Shown in pieces: positions 18,976-29,439 of a stretch of DNA of 64,000 nt. Within the stretch, counting starts at the first letter, position 1, and each line of letters begins with the position of its first letter. The stretch comes from Cryobacterium melibiosiphilum. GTDB lineage: Bacteria > Actinomycetota > Actinomycetes > Actinomycetales > Microbacteriaceae. The stretch spans positions 186,001-250,000 of the forward strand of contig NZ_QZVS01000097.1 in assembly GCF_003602235.1 (NCBI RefSeq), written 5' to 3'. Under the pieces are notes generated by a model, which was not told the DNA's origin, ran no database searches, and saw only the letters and a list, made by a program, of their open reading frames with translations. Made by a program: the position numbers and the translations under genes.

Positions 18976-21444
18976 CTATGCCTTTCCTCGTCGATTCGGT
19001 CGGCCGGTGCGTGGCGAACGGGTCGAACGGATGCGGAACCTCGCGACCAGACGACGGGCCCAACCGGCCGAGGCGCGCACCGCCGCGAGGGAGGCGAGAG
19101 CCTCGGTCCAGTGCCGGGTGACAGCGGCATCGTCAACGGCTTGGCCGTTGAAGACGGCCCGGTCCACCGACCGCGCCAGCGCGCTCAGCCCAATGTTCGG
19201 CGGGCCGGCAGTCGGTGCTGCGGGTGGGTCGAGCAGCGCCGTGCGGGTCCCGGCCGGCTGTGCGGCCGACTGGGCGTCGAGCTGCTCGGCGATCTGGCGG
19301 CGCGACAACCGCGCGGGCACCTCGAAGCCGAGCTCCCCGTAGCCGTCGGTCAGTTCCTCCCAGGCTCCGGCAACGCGTCGGTCGCCGGCCCCGAGGGTGC
19401 GCCGGCGCCGGCGCCGTCGGGCCTTGAGCGCGGCGATCACGAGCAGGGGCCCGAAGAAGGCGAGCAGGGGAATTCCGGCGCCGAAGATCACGGCCCAGGC
19501 CCAGGCGGGCAGTTCGAAGCCCTGATCCTGCTCATCTTCGGTGCTGTCGTCGATCTCGACGGCGGTGAGCAGGTCATCCGCTTCATTGTCGGCGCGCGGG
19601 GGCTGGCGTACCTGCGGTTGCGGTTCGGTCTTCGGTTTCGGGGTCTGGTCCTGCGGAACGTCGGTCTGGTCGGGGGTCGGGAAGAACGGGATCCAGCCGA
19701 TGCCCTCGAAGGCGACCTCGACCCACGCCGTGACGTTGGTGCCGGTGACCTCCACACTGGCGCTGCCTTCGGGCACCTCGGGTGCGAAGCCCATCACGAC
19801 GCGGGCGGGGTAGTTCAGGCTGCGAGCCATGAGCGCCATCGCCGAGGCGTACTGTTCCTGGTCGCCGAGCATCTGGCTGCGGGTGAAGAGTTCGTCGATG
19901 CGGTCGGCGCCGTGGCCCGCGCGCGAGGGAGCCCCGTCGGAGGCGAGCCCATGACTGAGGAATCCCTGCGTTTTCAGAGCCTGTTCGATGGCGCGCAGCT
20001 GGTCGATCGGCGTTTCGGTCGTGCCGACGTACTCGTCGGCCTTGGCGACCACGACGTCGGGAATGTTCTGCACCGTCGGCAGGGTGAGCTGGGCGACGGG
20101 CACGCCTTCGAGGTCTTCGTCGCGGTAGGTCTGCTGCAGTTCGGCGTCGATCGTGTACTCGTAGCCCGGCTGCACCCCGCTCGTGAACACGGCGGTACCG
20201 CTCGAGGCGTTGTAGCGCAGGTTTTCGGCCAGGGCCCGGCTGTCGGCGTCATCGAAGTCGACGGTGTGCGGATAGCCGATGCCGGGCAGCCAGACGTCGT
20301 CGTAGCCCGTCGCCGTGAGGGTCACCTCGGCATTCTGAACGGATGTCGCCAGCACGGGCTCCGGGATAGTGCGGCCGACGAGGCGGAAGCTCCCCGAGCC
20401 GCCCGGGCCGCTGGAACCGCTCGACCCGGCGACGTTCCAGAGCTTGCCGTCGTAGGAGTCCATGCTTGCCAGGCGCAGCAGGTCCCCGGCCTCGAGGCCC
20501 TCGACGGTGAACAGCGGGGTGTCGGCGAGGGTCTTGGTGTACATGCGGAAGCCGGCGAGCGGGCTCGCGAACTGCAGCGGGTCGAACGGCGGCTCGATCT
20601 CGTCGCGCAGCACGAACCGGTTGTCCGGCGGGGGCGTGAGTGCGGCGCCGGCGAGCGAGCCGACGAGCACGGCGCCGACGACGAGGGTCACGGTGCCGAG
20701 CAGTTTGCGGCGCAGCAGCCGACCGCTGCCGACCCGGTCGACGCGCGGGGCATCCGCTGCCCCACCGATCGAGGCAGCGGATGCCGCGGCCAGGCCGCTG
20801 CCGGAGCGCCGCCAGCCGATCCACACCAGCGCGATGACGGCAAATGCCACCCCGCGAAGGGCAGCGTAGTAGGCCTCGTCGGTACCCATGAGGATGCCGG
20901 CCAGATACAGCAGCACGGGGCCGATCAACAGCAGGCTCGTGCGCCAGACCGTGCGGCGGCGGCCGGGCAGCCAGCGGCTCGCGAGCATCGTGCTGACGAG
21001 GGCGACGAGCCAGGCGGCGAAGTACGGCAGCACCGGCATGTAGTACGGCGCCTCGACCGGGGTGCCGAGGGTGACGATGTCGGCCCAGCCGAACACCGCC
21101 CCGAGGGCGAGGCCAGCCGTGGATTCGAGGCTCGGCAGCACCACGAGCAGGCCCTGCGCGGGCATCGTGAACGGGGTACCGAGCAGGAAATAGGCGAGGA
21201 TGCCGGCCAAGACGGCGGTCAGGACGCCGAGGCGCAGCCGAAAGCCGATGATGGCAACGGCCGTGCCCACGAGCAGGCCGCCGAGGCCGGCGAGCAGAAA
21301 GTTGTAGTCGCCGAAGGAGGTTTCGAGACCGAGGATGCCGAGCAGGCTGAGCACGCCGATGACGGCGACGTCGATCCACGACTGGGTCGGAAAGGCGCGG
21401 GGTGCCTCAGCAGTCACACGGGCAGCGGGAGTCGAACGGCTCAT
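18976..21444 (-). CDS. Membrane transglutaminase-like protein lacking catalytic residues (second trio)
   Basis: 822 residues with the same plan as the protein at 1543: N-terminal membrane helices (about residues 25-200), an extracytoplasmic transglutaminase fold, one helix near residue 650 and a cytoplasmic tail. At the active site the usual Cys is replaced (LGDQEQYASAMALMARSLNY) and the His-Ala-Trp motif reads VTAWVEVAF, so the nucleophile and the His are missing. It is likely a pseudoenzyme with a binding or structural role. The start overlaps the DUF58 stop as ATGA (21441-21444). Confidence 0.85.
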   Translation of the reverse strand: MSRSTPAARVTAEAPRAFPTQSWIDVAVIGVLSLLGILGLETSFGDYNFLLAGLGGLLVGTAVAIIGFRLRLGVLTAVLAGILAYFLLGTPFTMPAQGLLVVLPSLESTAGLALGAVFGWADIVTLGTPVEAPYYMPVLPYFAAWLVALVSTMLASRWLPGRRRTVWRTSLLLIGPVLLYLAGILMGTDEAYYAALRGVAFAVIALVWIGWRRSGSGLAAASAASIGGAADAPRVDRVGSGRLLRRKLLGTVTLVVGAVLVGSLAGAALTPPPDNRFVLRDEIEPPFDPLQFASPLAGFRMYTKTLADTPLFTVEGLEAGDLLRLASMDSYDGKLWNVAGSSGSSGPGGSGSFRLVGRTIPEPVLATSVQNAEVTLTATGYDDVWLPGIGYPHTVDFDDADSRALAENLRYNASSGTAVFTSGVQPGYEYTIDAELQQTYRDEDLEGVPVAQLTLPTVQNIPDVVVAKADEYVGTTETPIDQLRAIEQALKTQGFLSHGLASDGAPSRAGHGADRIDELFTRSQMLGDQEQYASAMALMARSLNYPARVVMGFAPEVPEGSASVEVTGTNVTAWVEVAFEGIGWIPFFPTPDQTDVPQDQTPKPKTEPQPQVRQPPRADNEADDLLTAVEIDDSTEDEQDQGFELPAWAWAVIFGAGIPLLAFFGPLLVIAALKARRRRRRRTLGAGDRRVAGAWEELTDGYGELGFEVPARLSRRQIAEQLDAQSAAQPAGTRTALLDPPAAPTAGPPNIGLSALARSVDRAVFNGQAVDDAAVTRHWTEALASLAAVRASAGWARRLVARFRIRSTRSPRTGRPNRRGKA

Positions 21445-22850
21445 CCGTTGGCCCGTCTCAGGATCGAGGGCAGGTCAGCGAGCTGCCCGAGGGTGATCAC
21501 GGTCAGGCCGCTCACCTTCGACAGCCGTGACGGCGCCCCAGCCTCAATACGAAAGGCGAGCGTTTTGGTGTCGGGGCCGAACAGGGCCTGCACCGTGCGG
21601 TACTGCAGCAGTTCGGTCTGGGAGCCGGCGATGATCATCACGACGCTCGGGGCGGGCAGGCGCCGGGTGGCGTCGCGGGCGAAATCCCGCAGCGTCGGGT
21701 AGCGGGCGTCGACGGGGTTGATGCGCGAGGAATCGTCGAGCAGGGTCAGCGGGGTGCCGGTGACGAGCTGGCGTTCTTCGGTGACGACGCTCATGTTGGT
21801 CTTCTCCCGAATCACCTGCAGCGCGAGCGAGGCCATCACCGAGACGCCGAGTTCGAATTCCTCATCGGAGGCGTAGGCGACGCTCTCGACGGTGTGGATG
21901 ATCGTCAGCTGCGAGCGGCGGGTCTCCTCGAACTGCCGCACCATGAGCTGGCCGGTGCGCGCCGAGGTGCGCCAGTGCACGTTGCGCAACGCGTCGCCGG
22001 GCACGTACGCCCGCAACGCGTGAAAGGAGATGTCGCTGTTGGTGATCTTCTTGGTGATCTCCCCCTCGAGGTCGCGCACGAGGCCCGCCGCCGAGGACGC
22101 GAGCCGGGTGGTGACGGGGTGCACGAACAGTTCGACCGGGTCGGTCCAGCGCACCGTGCGGCGCAGCAGGCCGAGTTGGTCGCCACGCACCGAGATGGCC
22201 GGACCGGCCACGACGACCGCGCGACGCTCGGTGGGCACGGCGAAGAGCTCGTCGTGCACGCCGCGGGCGGCCAGTCCCGGGATCACGAATTCGGCGAGGC
22301 CCTCGCCGACGGGCAGTTCCATGCGGGCCGGCAGCAGCCCCTTCGCACCGGTGTTGGTGACGATCATCTCGCCGAGCGCGCGCTGGCCGGCGACGACCCG
22401 GTGCGGGTTGAGGGCGATCGACACCTGGTACGTTGCGCGTCCGAAGATGAAGGCGACGGCCACGAGCAGCGCGGCGAGCAGGGTCGTCGCGAGGTAGGTG
22501 AATTCGACCCAGCCGAACACGCGGCTGATCAAAAACGCGACCACGGCGGCGGCGAGGGTCAGCCAGCCGGCCGGGCCCACAACATCCGTCACCGGGCGCG
22601 CGAACCGAGCCGCGGCGCGCAGCCCGACCAGTAGCAGCCGCCACAGAGCGCCGAACAGGGCGCGCAGGGCGCCGCCGATGCTCGCCAGGGCGTAGCGCAC
22701 CTGCGCGAACCGCCCCGCGACGGGCGCGCTCGCCTCGTACTGTCCGCCTGCACGCCCGGGCGCAGTGGATGCCCCGGGCCCGGCGGCCGCAGCGGCGGGC
22801 AGGGTCGTCGGGTCATCGGGAGGCAACGTGCTGGGGAGGGTGCTGCTCAT
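21441..22850 (-). CDS. DUF58 membrane protein (second trio)
   Basis: 469 residues. A Pro/Ala-rich N-terminal region is followed by two membrane helices (about residues 95-140) and the DUF58 motif YVPGDALRNVHWRTSART near residue 290. Clearly related to 3956-5275 but more divergent. It is translationally coupled to the downstream transglutaminase-like gene and lies 49 bases after the MoxR gene, so it probably acts as the membrane partner of that ATPase. Confidence 0.87.
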   Translation of the reverse strand: MSSTLPSTLPPDDPTTLPAAAAAGPGASTAPGRAGGQYEASAPVAGRFAQVRYALASIGGALRALFGALWRLLLVGLRAAARFARPVTDVVGPAGWLTLAAAVVAFLISRVFGWVEFTYLATTLLAALLVAVAFIFGRATYQVSIALNPHRVVAGQRALGEMIVTNTGAKGLLPARMELPVGEGLAEFVIPGLAARGVHDELFAVPTERRAVVVAGPAISVRGDQLGLLRRTVRWTDPVELFVHPVTTRLASSAAGLVRDLEGEITKKITNSDISFHALRAYVPGDALRNVHWRTSARTGQLMVRQFEETRRSQLTIIHTVESVAYASDEEFELGVSVMASLALQVIREKTNMSVVTEERQLVTGTPLTLLDDSSRINPVDARYPTLRDFARDATRRLPAPSVVMIIAGSQTELLQYRTVQALFGPDTKTLAFRIEAGAPSRLSKVSGLTVITLGQLADLPSILRRANG

Positions 22851-22899
22851 GGGGCGGGTGCTCTTCAGGCTCGAGGTTCAGATCGTGGGCGGTCGGGGC

Positions 22900-23937
22900 T
22901 CAGACCGCGCGGAACGCCGGCGGCGAGACGGCGACCAGGATGCGCCCGACGATGTCCTCGGCCGTGACCCCGGCGAAATCCGCCTCCGGGTCGACGATGA
23001 TGCGGTGGGCGAGCACCGGTACGGCCAGTTCACGGATGTCGTCCGGCGTCACGTAGATGCGGCCCTGCGACAGCGCCCAGGTCTTGGACGCCCGCGCGAG
23101 GGCGAGTGCGCCGCGCATACTCACCCCGAGGGTCGAGGAGACGTCGGTGCGGGTGAGGGTGACGATCTCGTTGAGGTAACCGAGCACGGCCTCGTCGACG
23201 TAGACCGAGGCCGCAAGCTCGGCCATCGTGTTGATCGAACTCGACGCGATGATCGGGGTGATCTTCGAGTCGCGGGCCCGGTTGGAGCTGTCGAGCAGCA
23301 GGGTGATCGCGGTGTCGTGGTCGGGATAGCCGAGGGAGGTCTTGATCAAAAACCGGTCGAGCTGCGCCTCGGGCAAGGTGTACGTTCCGGCCTGCTCGAC
23401 CGGGTTCTGGGTGGCGATCACCATGAACGGGGTGCCGACCTCGTGGCTGACGCCGTCGACGGTGACCCGGCCCTCCTCCATCACCTCGAGCAGCGCCGAC
23501 TGGGTCTTCGGGCTGGCCCGGTTGATCTCGTCGGCGAGCACGATGGAGGCGAAGATCGGGCCCTTGTGAAACTCGAAGAGTCCCTTGCCCTGGTCGTAGA
23601 TCGTGACGCCGGTCACGTCGGAGGGCAGCAGGTCGGGGGTGAACTGGATGCGCGAGTTGGAGCCCTCGAGGGTCTTGGCGAGGGCCTTCGCGAGCACGGT
23701 CTTGCCGGTGCCGGGAAAGTCCTCGAGCAGCACGTGCCCGTTGGTGAGCAGGGCGGCGACGACGAGCCGGATGACCGGGTCCTTGCCCAGGATCGCCTGG
23801 TTGACATTGCCGACGAGCTTGTCGAACGCTTCGGCGAACCAGTCGGCCTGTTCCTGCGTGACGGTGGTGGGGATGACGGCTGACTGTGGTGCTGGCATTG
23901 GCTGGCTTCCGTTTGGTCGTGCGTTGCTGTGTTCCAT
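22900..23937 (-). CDS. MoxR family AAA+ ATPase (second trio)
   Basis: 345 residues: Walker A EDFPGTGKT near residue 75, Walker B LADEINRA near 128, sensor 1 VIATQNPVEQAGTY near 165. Paralogue of the ATPase at 5298. It starts six bases after the stop of the giant Ig-like gene, so the surface protein and this putative chaperone are cotranscribed. The Ig-like protein is therefore a reasonable candidate client (inference). Confidence 0.92.
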   Translation of the reverse strand: MEHSNARPNGSQPMPAPQSAVIPTTVTQEQADWFAEAFDKLVGNVNQAILGKDPVIRLVVAALLTNGHVLLEDFPGTGKTVLAKALAKTLEGSNSRIQFTPDLLPSDVTGVTIYDQGKGLFEFHKGPIFASIVLADEINRASPKTQSALLEVMEEGRVTVDGVSHEVGTPFMVIATQNPVEQAGTYTLPEAQLDRFLIKTSLGYPDHDTAITLLLDSSNRARDSKITPIIASSSINTMAELAASVYVDEAVLGYLNEIVTLTRTDVSSTLGVSMRGALALARASKTWALSQGRIYVTPDDIRELAVPVLAHRIIVDPEADFAGVTAEDIVGRILVAVSPPAFRAV

Positions 23938-23943
23938 GGTGCC

Positions 23944-26900
23944 CTACATGCCGTTCCACTGGGCACCGGAGATGGAGTTGGTATAGAAGACCGCGCCGTC
24001 GCCCTGCCGCGTCAGCTTGACGCGGATGGACTCGCCCGCTGGCCGGGTTCCCATCACGTTGGTCAGTTCGACGCTTCCGTTCGCACCGAGTGAGAAGGTG
24101 CGTTCGGAGAATCCGCCGGTGCTGTTCTCGGTGACGATGCTGTAGTTGCCGGGCACGTAGTTGGAGTAGTCGACGCGCACCTTGTGGCAGCCCGAGGAGC
24201 AGCCGTTGGCCGAGCCGGCTGAGCCCTTGTTGATGGTCGCGCTCGGCGGGGGCGGGGGCGGGTTGGGTTGGGGGGACGCGGCGTTCGAGGTGCGCCACTC
24301 GCCGCAGCCGGCCTGGTTGCAGGCCCGTACGTCGTAGCGGTATTGCCGGTCAGTGTTGCCGGTCGCTGTCGCGGAGCGGGCCGCGGTCGAAGTGGTTCCG
24401 CTCGTTCCCTCGATCCACTTGTACTCGTAGCTGGTGACGCCGCGTCCGCCGTCGTTGTTCGGCGCCTCCCAGTTCAGAACGAGCGCACCGGTGCCCTGGC
24501 CCGGGGCGGACAGCGTCGCGCTCGCCGGCCTGCCCGGCACCCCGAACGGCACCACGGCGGCACTCGCCGGGGACGCCGCCGAGTCACCGATCGCGTTGCG
24601 GGCCGTGACGGTGAAGGTGTAGCTCGTGCCGTTGGTGAGGTTCGGAATGTTGTAGGTGCCGGCCGCGCCGACATTCATCGAATCGCCGTTCCAGGCGATC
24701 GTGTAGCCCGTGATGGGCGAGTTGTTCGACGCCGGGGCGGTGAAGGAAACCGTGGCGCTCGCATCGCCGGGGCTCGCGACCGGCCGGTTCGGGGCATCCG
24801 GTACGTTGCGAATGACTAGGGTGATGCGGCCCTGCACCTCACGATTGGGGTCTTTCGTGGCGTCCTGGATGCGGTACACCGCGGTCAGGGTGCCGGTCGC
24901 GCTCGGACCGGTGTTCAGCGTGACGCCGCTGCCGGTGAAGCTGATCGAGGCGGTGCCACCCTGCACGTCTTGTTCGATGGCCGCGTCGATCACCGTGAGG
25001 GCGCGGCCGTCCTGGGCGAAGGGGTTGTAGTCGTTGTCGAGCACCGGCACGATCACCTGCGCGCTCGGCCGGGTCTCAATGCCGTTGCAGTTCGCGCCGC
25101 AGTCGGCGACGGCCTGGGGCAGGGGACGCGCCGACGACACCACGGTCACGTTCACGGAGCCCGGCACCGAGAACTCGCGGTAGTTGACCGTGAAGCTCAG
25201 TGTCGCCTTCGTGCCCGGCTGCACGCCGAGCGGCGCCGAGACCGACAGGCTCGCGCCGTCGAGAGTCGCGGCGACCTGGGCGGTCGTTCCGGCCAGTGCC
25301 CCGTAGCTGAGCTGCTGCAGGATCTGCGGGTTCGGGTGCGCGCTCGAGCTGCGCAGGTTCACGACGAGCGCGGTCTCGCCGGCCTCGATCGTGACGGTGG
25401 GCGGGGTGAAGGTCGGCGGCACGTCTTCGAAGTTGGCGTCTCCCACGGTGATCGGAATCGTCAGGGTCGCCTGGTTTCCGAGCGGGTCGGCGGCCGAGGT
25501 GCCGTCGGTCACCACGAAGGTGACGGATGCCGGACCCCGGTAATCGGTGCGGGCCACGAAACTCAGCGTGGTGCCGTTGAGGGCGGTCGTGGCGCCGTTG
25601 CTGTTGATCGCGGTGGCGCTCAGAATCAGCGGCGGCCGGCCCGACGGCACCTCGACGATATCCCCGAGGTTCCAGGTCTTCGACCCGTTCATCTTGATCA
25701 CCTGGTCGCCGATGTTCTTGAGGAACGGCGGCGCAAAGGTCTCCTCCGGTTCGGCGGTCGGTTCGCCCGCGTTCGGGTCTACGGTCGGCTCCGGCGGTTC
25801 CGGGTCGGGCATCGCCGGCACGATGATGAACGCCGTGGCGCTGAGCTCGTCGATCGCGTTGGTGAGGCGGTAGGCGATCGCCTGCCGTTCACGGGTCGGC
25901 GTCACGCTCACCTGGCCGTTGTCGCCGAGGCGAGCGGATGCCGCGTTCGGCCCCTCGAGGCTGATCACCAGATCCGCGATGAGTCCGCCCGGGTTTTCGG
26001 CGCCGTCCCGCACCGCGACGGAGACGTCGTCACCCGATTCCACGTCGACGGGCTCGACGTAGTGGTCGACGGCGGTCGGCGGGTCGATGCGGGCGTCGGC
26101 GGTGACCTTGACCTGAACGAACGCGGTGTCGGCGCCGCCGTTTCCGTTGGTGATCTCGTAGCGCAGGGTGAAGGTGCCCTCGGCCTCGGGCGCTTCCACG
26201 ATGACGCGGCTGCCGTCGACCGTGGCTATGATGCCCGGGTCGACCTCGGGCAGTTCCTCGGACAGGGTGAGGGGGTAGCCATTGGGGTCGGAGTCGTTGA
26301 GCACGACGGGGATCGATCCGATGCGGCCGGGTTTGATCTCGATCGCGTCGTCGACGGCGATCGGCGGCAGTAGCACCTCGGGGCGCGGGATCACGCCGAT
26401 ACGCACGGTGCCGGTCGCCGCGGCCCCGAAGGTGTCCTCGACCTCGTAGGTGAACTCGTCGGTGCCCGCGGTGCCGGGGTAGGCCTCGTAGATGAAGTAG
26501 TCGCTGCCCTGTTCGGCGATGCGCCCGAGGCTCGGCGTGGAATCGAGGGCCGTGAGCACCACGGAATCGCCGTCGGGGTCGATGCCGTCGAGCGGAACCT
26601 CAACCTTGATCGTCGAATCGGCGAAGGTGCGCATGGTCAGCGGCAGCGGCGTCGGAGCCCGGTTGGCGGCGGCATCCGCTGCCGTCACGGTGAAGCGCAC
26701 GGTCGCCGTCGCTGTTTCCAGGAAGGTGTCGGTGATCGTGTAGACGACGCTGTACGACCCGGGGTCGTTCGGGGCCTGGTAGCGCACCTCGTTGCCGGCG
26801 ACGAAGGCGAGCCCGCCCGCGGGGGCCTCGGCGAGGCCCGGCAGCACCGACATGGTTCCGGAGTCGGGGTGGTAGTCGTTGGCGAGCACGTCGACGCTCA

Positions 26901-29331
26901 CGATGTCGCCGGCGCGCACATTGACGTTGTCGTCGATCGCGACCGGCGGCTGGTGCTTGATCAAAGGCGGCACCGGCACGACGGTGACCCCGGCGGTGGA
27001 CGTGGCGGTGCCGTCGCTGATCGTGTAGGTGAACTGCACCTGCTCGGTCAGCGCCGACGAGGCGGTGACCCGCAGCACCGTGTTGGTGAGGATCTCGACC
27101 GAGACGAGGTCGTTGGCGGCGCTCGTGTCGACGGACTGCACGGCGAGCACCCGCCCGCTCGGTGACACGTCGTTGGTGAGCACCGACAGGGTCAGGGGTT
27201 CGCCGGCGCGCAGGTAGGCGGTGTCCTTCACGGCGATCGGTGGCAGCTGTTCGGCGGGGTCCTCCTTCACGTCGACGCGAATCAGGCCCACGCTCGACGC
27301 CGAACCGGCCCCGAGGCTGTACGTGAAGACGAAGCTGCCGGCCTCGGCGCTCGAGAACGCGACCGTTCCGCGGTCGAGGTTGAGCACGGCCGAGACGCCG
27401 ATCGGCACCTCGTTCACGCTAATGAGCGACAGGGCAGCGCCCGACGGGGACACGTCGTTGGCGAGCGGCTCGATGAGCACGGTCTCCCCCACGAACGTCG
27501 TCGCGAAGTCGGGCGTACCGACCGGGCCAAGCGTTCCCGGTGGCTTCACGTCGACGGTGAGAACCCCGGTCGCCGTGAGCAGGCCGTCGGAGATGACGAA
27601 GGTGACCTCTTTGAGGCCGAGTTCGGCGGTGCGGCTCTCGAAGGTCACGAAGCCCTCGGGGCCGAACCGCACGCCGTCGCCGCTGGTCGGGCTCGCCGAG
27701 ACGAGGTAGATGTCGTCGCCGTCGGGGTCGATCCAGTCCGAGAGCACGTTGTAGCTCACCAGCTGGCCCTGCTCCACGCTCACGGCGCCGACCCGGGTGG
27801 AGACCGGGGCCAGGTTCTGGTCGAGCGGACGCATGGTCACATTGACGGATGCTTCCGCCACCGCCCCGCGCCCGTCGGCGACCGTGTAGCGAAAGCTGAC
27901 GGTGCCGGCGACGCCCTCGCCCGGGGTGAACTGCAGCGCCCGGCCACCGTCGATGAAGTCGAGCTTTCCCTGAGCGTCCGAAAACCCGTTGACGTTCACG
28001 ACGGTGAGCACGTCGCCGTCGGGATCGGTGTCGTTGCTGAGCACCGGCAGCACGGTGGTCTTGCCGGGCCGCACCCCGAACTCGTCGTCCCGGGCCAGCG
28101 GCGCCCGGTTCTGCTCGGTGCGCTCGGCGAGGGTGTCCTCGAACGACTGCTGCGAGGCCTTCTCGTCGCCCTCCTCGGAGTCCTCCTCCTCGGGCGGGGT
28201 CACCTCGTCCCAGTTCTCGACCAGCCGCATGTTCGCATCGACCAGCCAGACATTGCCGTTGCTGAGGTTATTCAACGCGATGACGCTGCGGTTCACCCGG
28301 AACTCGAGCACCGAGCCCAGCGTCGGCTGCTCGATCGCCTCGACCGTCACCACGGGATCACCGCCCGACTCGTCGTTGAGGCACGCCGAGATATACCGTT
28401 GGGCGCCCGCCCAGGCGCCGTGGGCGCATCCGTTCAGCCAGACCGGCGCGGAGACCGCGGCCGGATCCGTGATCGGCGTGTCAATCTGCGCCGGCACCTG
28501 CAGCACATCACCGCCGTCAAGCGGCACCTGCAGCAGCGAATCCCCGGTCGCGACGACCGCGAAACCGTTCTCGGCACCGGGCTGCTGCAGCTTCAGCGCG
28601 TCTCCCGGAAGCTCGACGACCGTGTCGCCCACGACCAGGGTGCCCGCATCAGTGTCGAGCACCACCGCCTGCTCTCCCACGAACGCGACCTGGTGCGCAC
28701 CGAGGCCGGGCAGCGCGGTCTCGGTCGCTTCGGCCCCGAACTCCGCGATCGTGACGATCGTCTCATCCACCACCGACGTGCCCACCAGCGCCCCCGACGA
28801 CGACAGCGCAATGTGGCCGCCCTCGCCCAGTTCCATCACGGGTTCGGTCGTCAACCGGTCGAAGTTCAGCTCCCCGGCGGCCAAAAACTGCCAGACCTCA
28901 CCGGTCGGCGCCATGGCCGCGATCAGGTCGCCGCCATAAGCGAGCACCGACCCCGGAACCACGTCGACGCGCTGCCCGAGGGTCGTGAACGCGGGGTCGA
29001 CCCGCTCGAGGGAGCCGACGCTCTCATCGATCATGAAGACATCGTCGCCGTGCTGCAGCACGTCGAACGCACTCGACGCGGCGTTGACCGAGCCGTTGAG
29101 CTCCTCGATCTGCCGGTTCAGGCGGCCGGCGAGCAGCTCCTGGCCATTGGTGACCCAGACATCCCGGCTGGTGAGGTCGACATCCGTCACCGGAAAACCC
29201 TGGTGCAGCACCGCGAAACTCAGCGGCACCCCCGCCAAAACCGCCAGCGCGACGACGGATGCCGTGGACTTACGCCACGCGGACGGCCTCAGAAAGGACG
29301 GTGCGTGCAGCCGATCAGACCAGGCCCCCAC
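23944..29331 (-). CDS. Giant membrane-anchored Ig-like / fibronectin III protein
   Basis: About 1795 residues. One membrane helix near residues 22-45 (VVALAVLAGVPLSFAVLHQG) precedes a propeller-like region to about residue 390. An acidic linker (EEEDSEEGDEK) leads to roughly nine Ig/cadherin-like repeats with the recurring pattern VLxNDxxPDGD, then two fibronectin III domains near residues 1500-1680. A Pro-rich hinge and a terminal domain with CSSGC end the protein. The orientation is cytoplasm-in, repeats-out. The start is uncertain: GTG 29331 has GGGGGAG four bases upstream; GTG 29355 is an alternative. Neighbours are a Ser/Thr kinase, FHA proteins and MoxR. Confidence 0.8.
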   Translation of the reverse strand: MGAWSDRLHAPSFLRPSAWRKSTASVVALAVLAGVPLSFAVLHQGFPVTDVDLTSRDVWVTNGQELLAGRLNRQIEELNGSVNAASSAFDVLQHGDDVFMIDESVGSLERVDPAFTTLGQRVDVVPGSVLAYGGDLIAAMAPTGEVWQFLAAGELNFDRLTTEPVMELGEGGHIALSSSGALVGTSVVDETIVTIAEFGAEATETALPGLGAHQVAFVGEQAVVLDTDAGTLVVGDTVVELPGDALKLQQPGAENGFAVVATGDSLLQVPLDGGDVLQVPAQIDTPITDPAAVSAPVWLNGCAHGAWAGAQRYISACLNDESGGDPVVTVEAIEQPTLGSVLEFRVNRSVIALNNLSNGNVWLVDANMRLVENWDEVTPPEEEDSEEGDEKASQQSFEDTLAERTEQNRAPLARDDEFGVRPGKTTVLPVLSNDTDPDGDVLTVVNVNGFSDAQGKLDFIDGGRALQFTPGEGVAGTVSFRYTVADGRGAVAEASVNVTMRPLDQNLAPVSTRVGAVSVEQGQLVSYNVLSDWIDPDGDDIYLVSASPTSGDGVRFGPEGFVTFESRTAELGLKEVTFVISDGLLTATGVLTVDVKPPGTLGPVGTPDFATTFVGETVLIEPLANDVSPSGAALSLISVNEVPIGVSAVLNLDRGTVAFSSAEAGSFVFTYSLGAGSASSVGLIRVDVKEDPAEQLPPIAVKDTAYLRAGEPLTLSVLTNDVSPSGRVLAVQSVDTSAANDLVSVEILTNTVLRVTASSALTEQVQFTYTISDGTATSTAGVTVVPVPPLIKHQPPVAIDDNVNVRAGDIVSVDVLANDYHPDSGTMSVLPGLAEAPAGGLAFVAGNEVRYQAPNDPGSYSVVYTITDTFLETATATVRFTVTAADAAANRAPTPLPLTMRTFADSTIKVEVPLDGIDPDGDSVVLTALDSTPSLGRIAEQGSDYFIYEAYPGTAGTDEFTYEVEDTFGAAATGTVRIGVIPRPEVLLPPIAVDDAIEIKPGRIGSIPVVLNDSDPNGYPLTLSEELPEVDPGIIATVDGSRVIVEAPEAEGTFTLRYEITNGNGGADTAFVQVKVTADARIDPPTAVDHYVEPVDVESGDDVSVAVRDGAENPGGLIADLVISLEGPNAASARLGDNGQVSVTPTRERQAIAYRLTNAIDELSATAFIIVPAMPDPEPPEPTVDPNAGEPTAEPEETFAPPFLKNIGDQVIKMNGSKTWNLGDIVEVPSGRPPLILSATAINSNGATTALNGTTLSFVARTDYRGPASVTFVVTDGTSAADPLGNQATLTIPITVGDANFEDVPPTFTPPTVTIEAGETALVVNLRSSSAHPNPQILQQLSYGALAGTTAQVAATLDGASLSVSAPLGVQPGTKATLSFTVNYREFSVPGSVNVTVVSSARPLPQAVADCGANCNGIETRPSAQVIVPVLDNDYNPFAQDGRALTVIDAAIEQDVQGGTASISFTGSGVTLNTGPSATGTLTAVYRIQDATKDPNREVQGRITLVIRNVPDAPNRPVASPGDASATVSFTAPASNNSPITGYTIAWNGDSMNVGAAGTYNIPNLTNGTSYTFTVTARNAIGDSAASPASAAVVPFGVPGRPASATLSAPGQGTGALVLNWEAPNNDGGRGVTSYEYKWIEGTSGTTSTAARSATATGNTDRQYRYDVRACNQAGCGEWRTSNAASPQPNPPPPPPSATINKGSAGSANGCSSGCHKVRVDYSNYVPGNYSIVTENSTGGFSERTFSLGANGSVELTNVMGTRPAGESIRVKLTRQGDGAVFYTNSISGAQWNGM

Positions 29332-29439
29332 GCAACTCCCCCGGCTCGCCCGCACCCCCGACCAGGGGCGCGCAAATACTGATTCACCGTAACACGACCC
29401 TCTAGCCGCCCGAGCGCGGCCGTCAGCCGAACGCATTGC

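Noticed and set aside
18781..21702. 973-codon open frame on the plus strand
   Set aside because: Opposite the well-supported transglutaminase-like and FHA genes; composition is that of a shadow frame.
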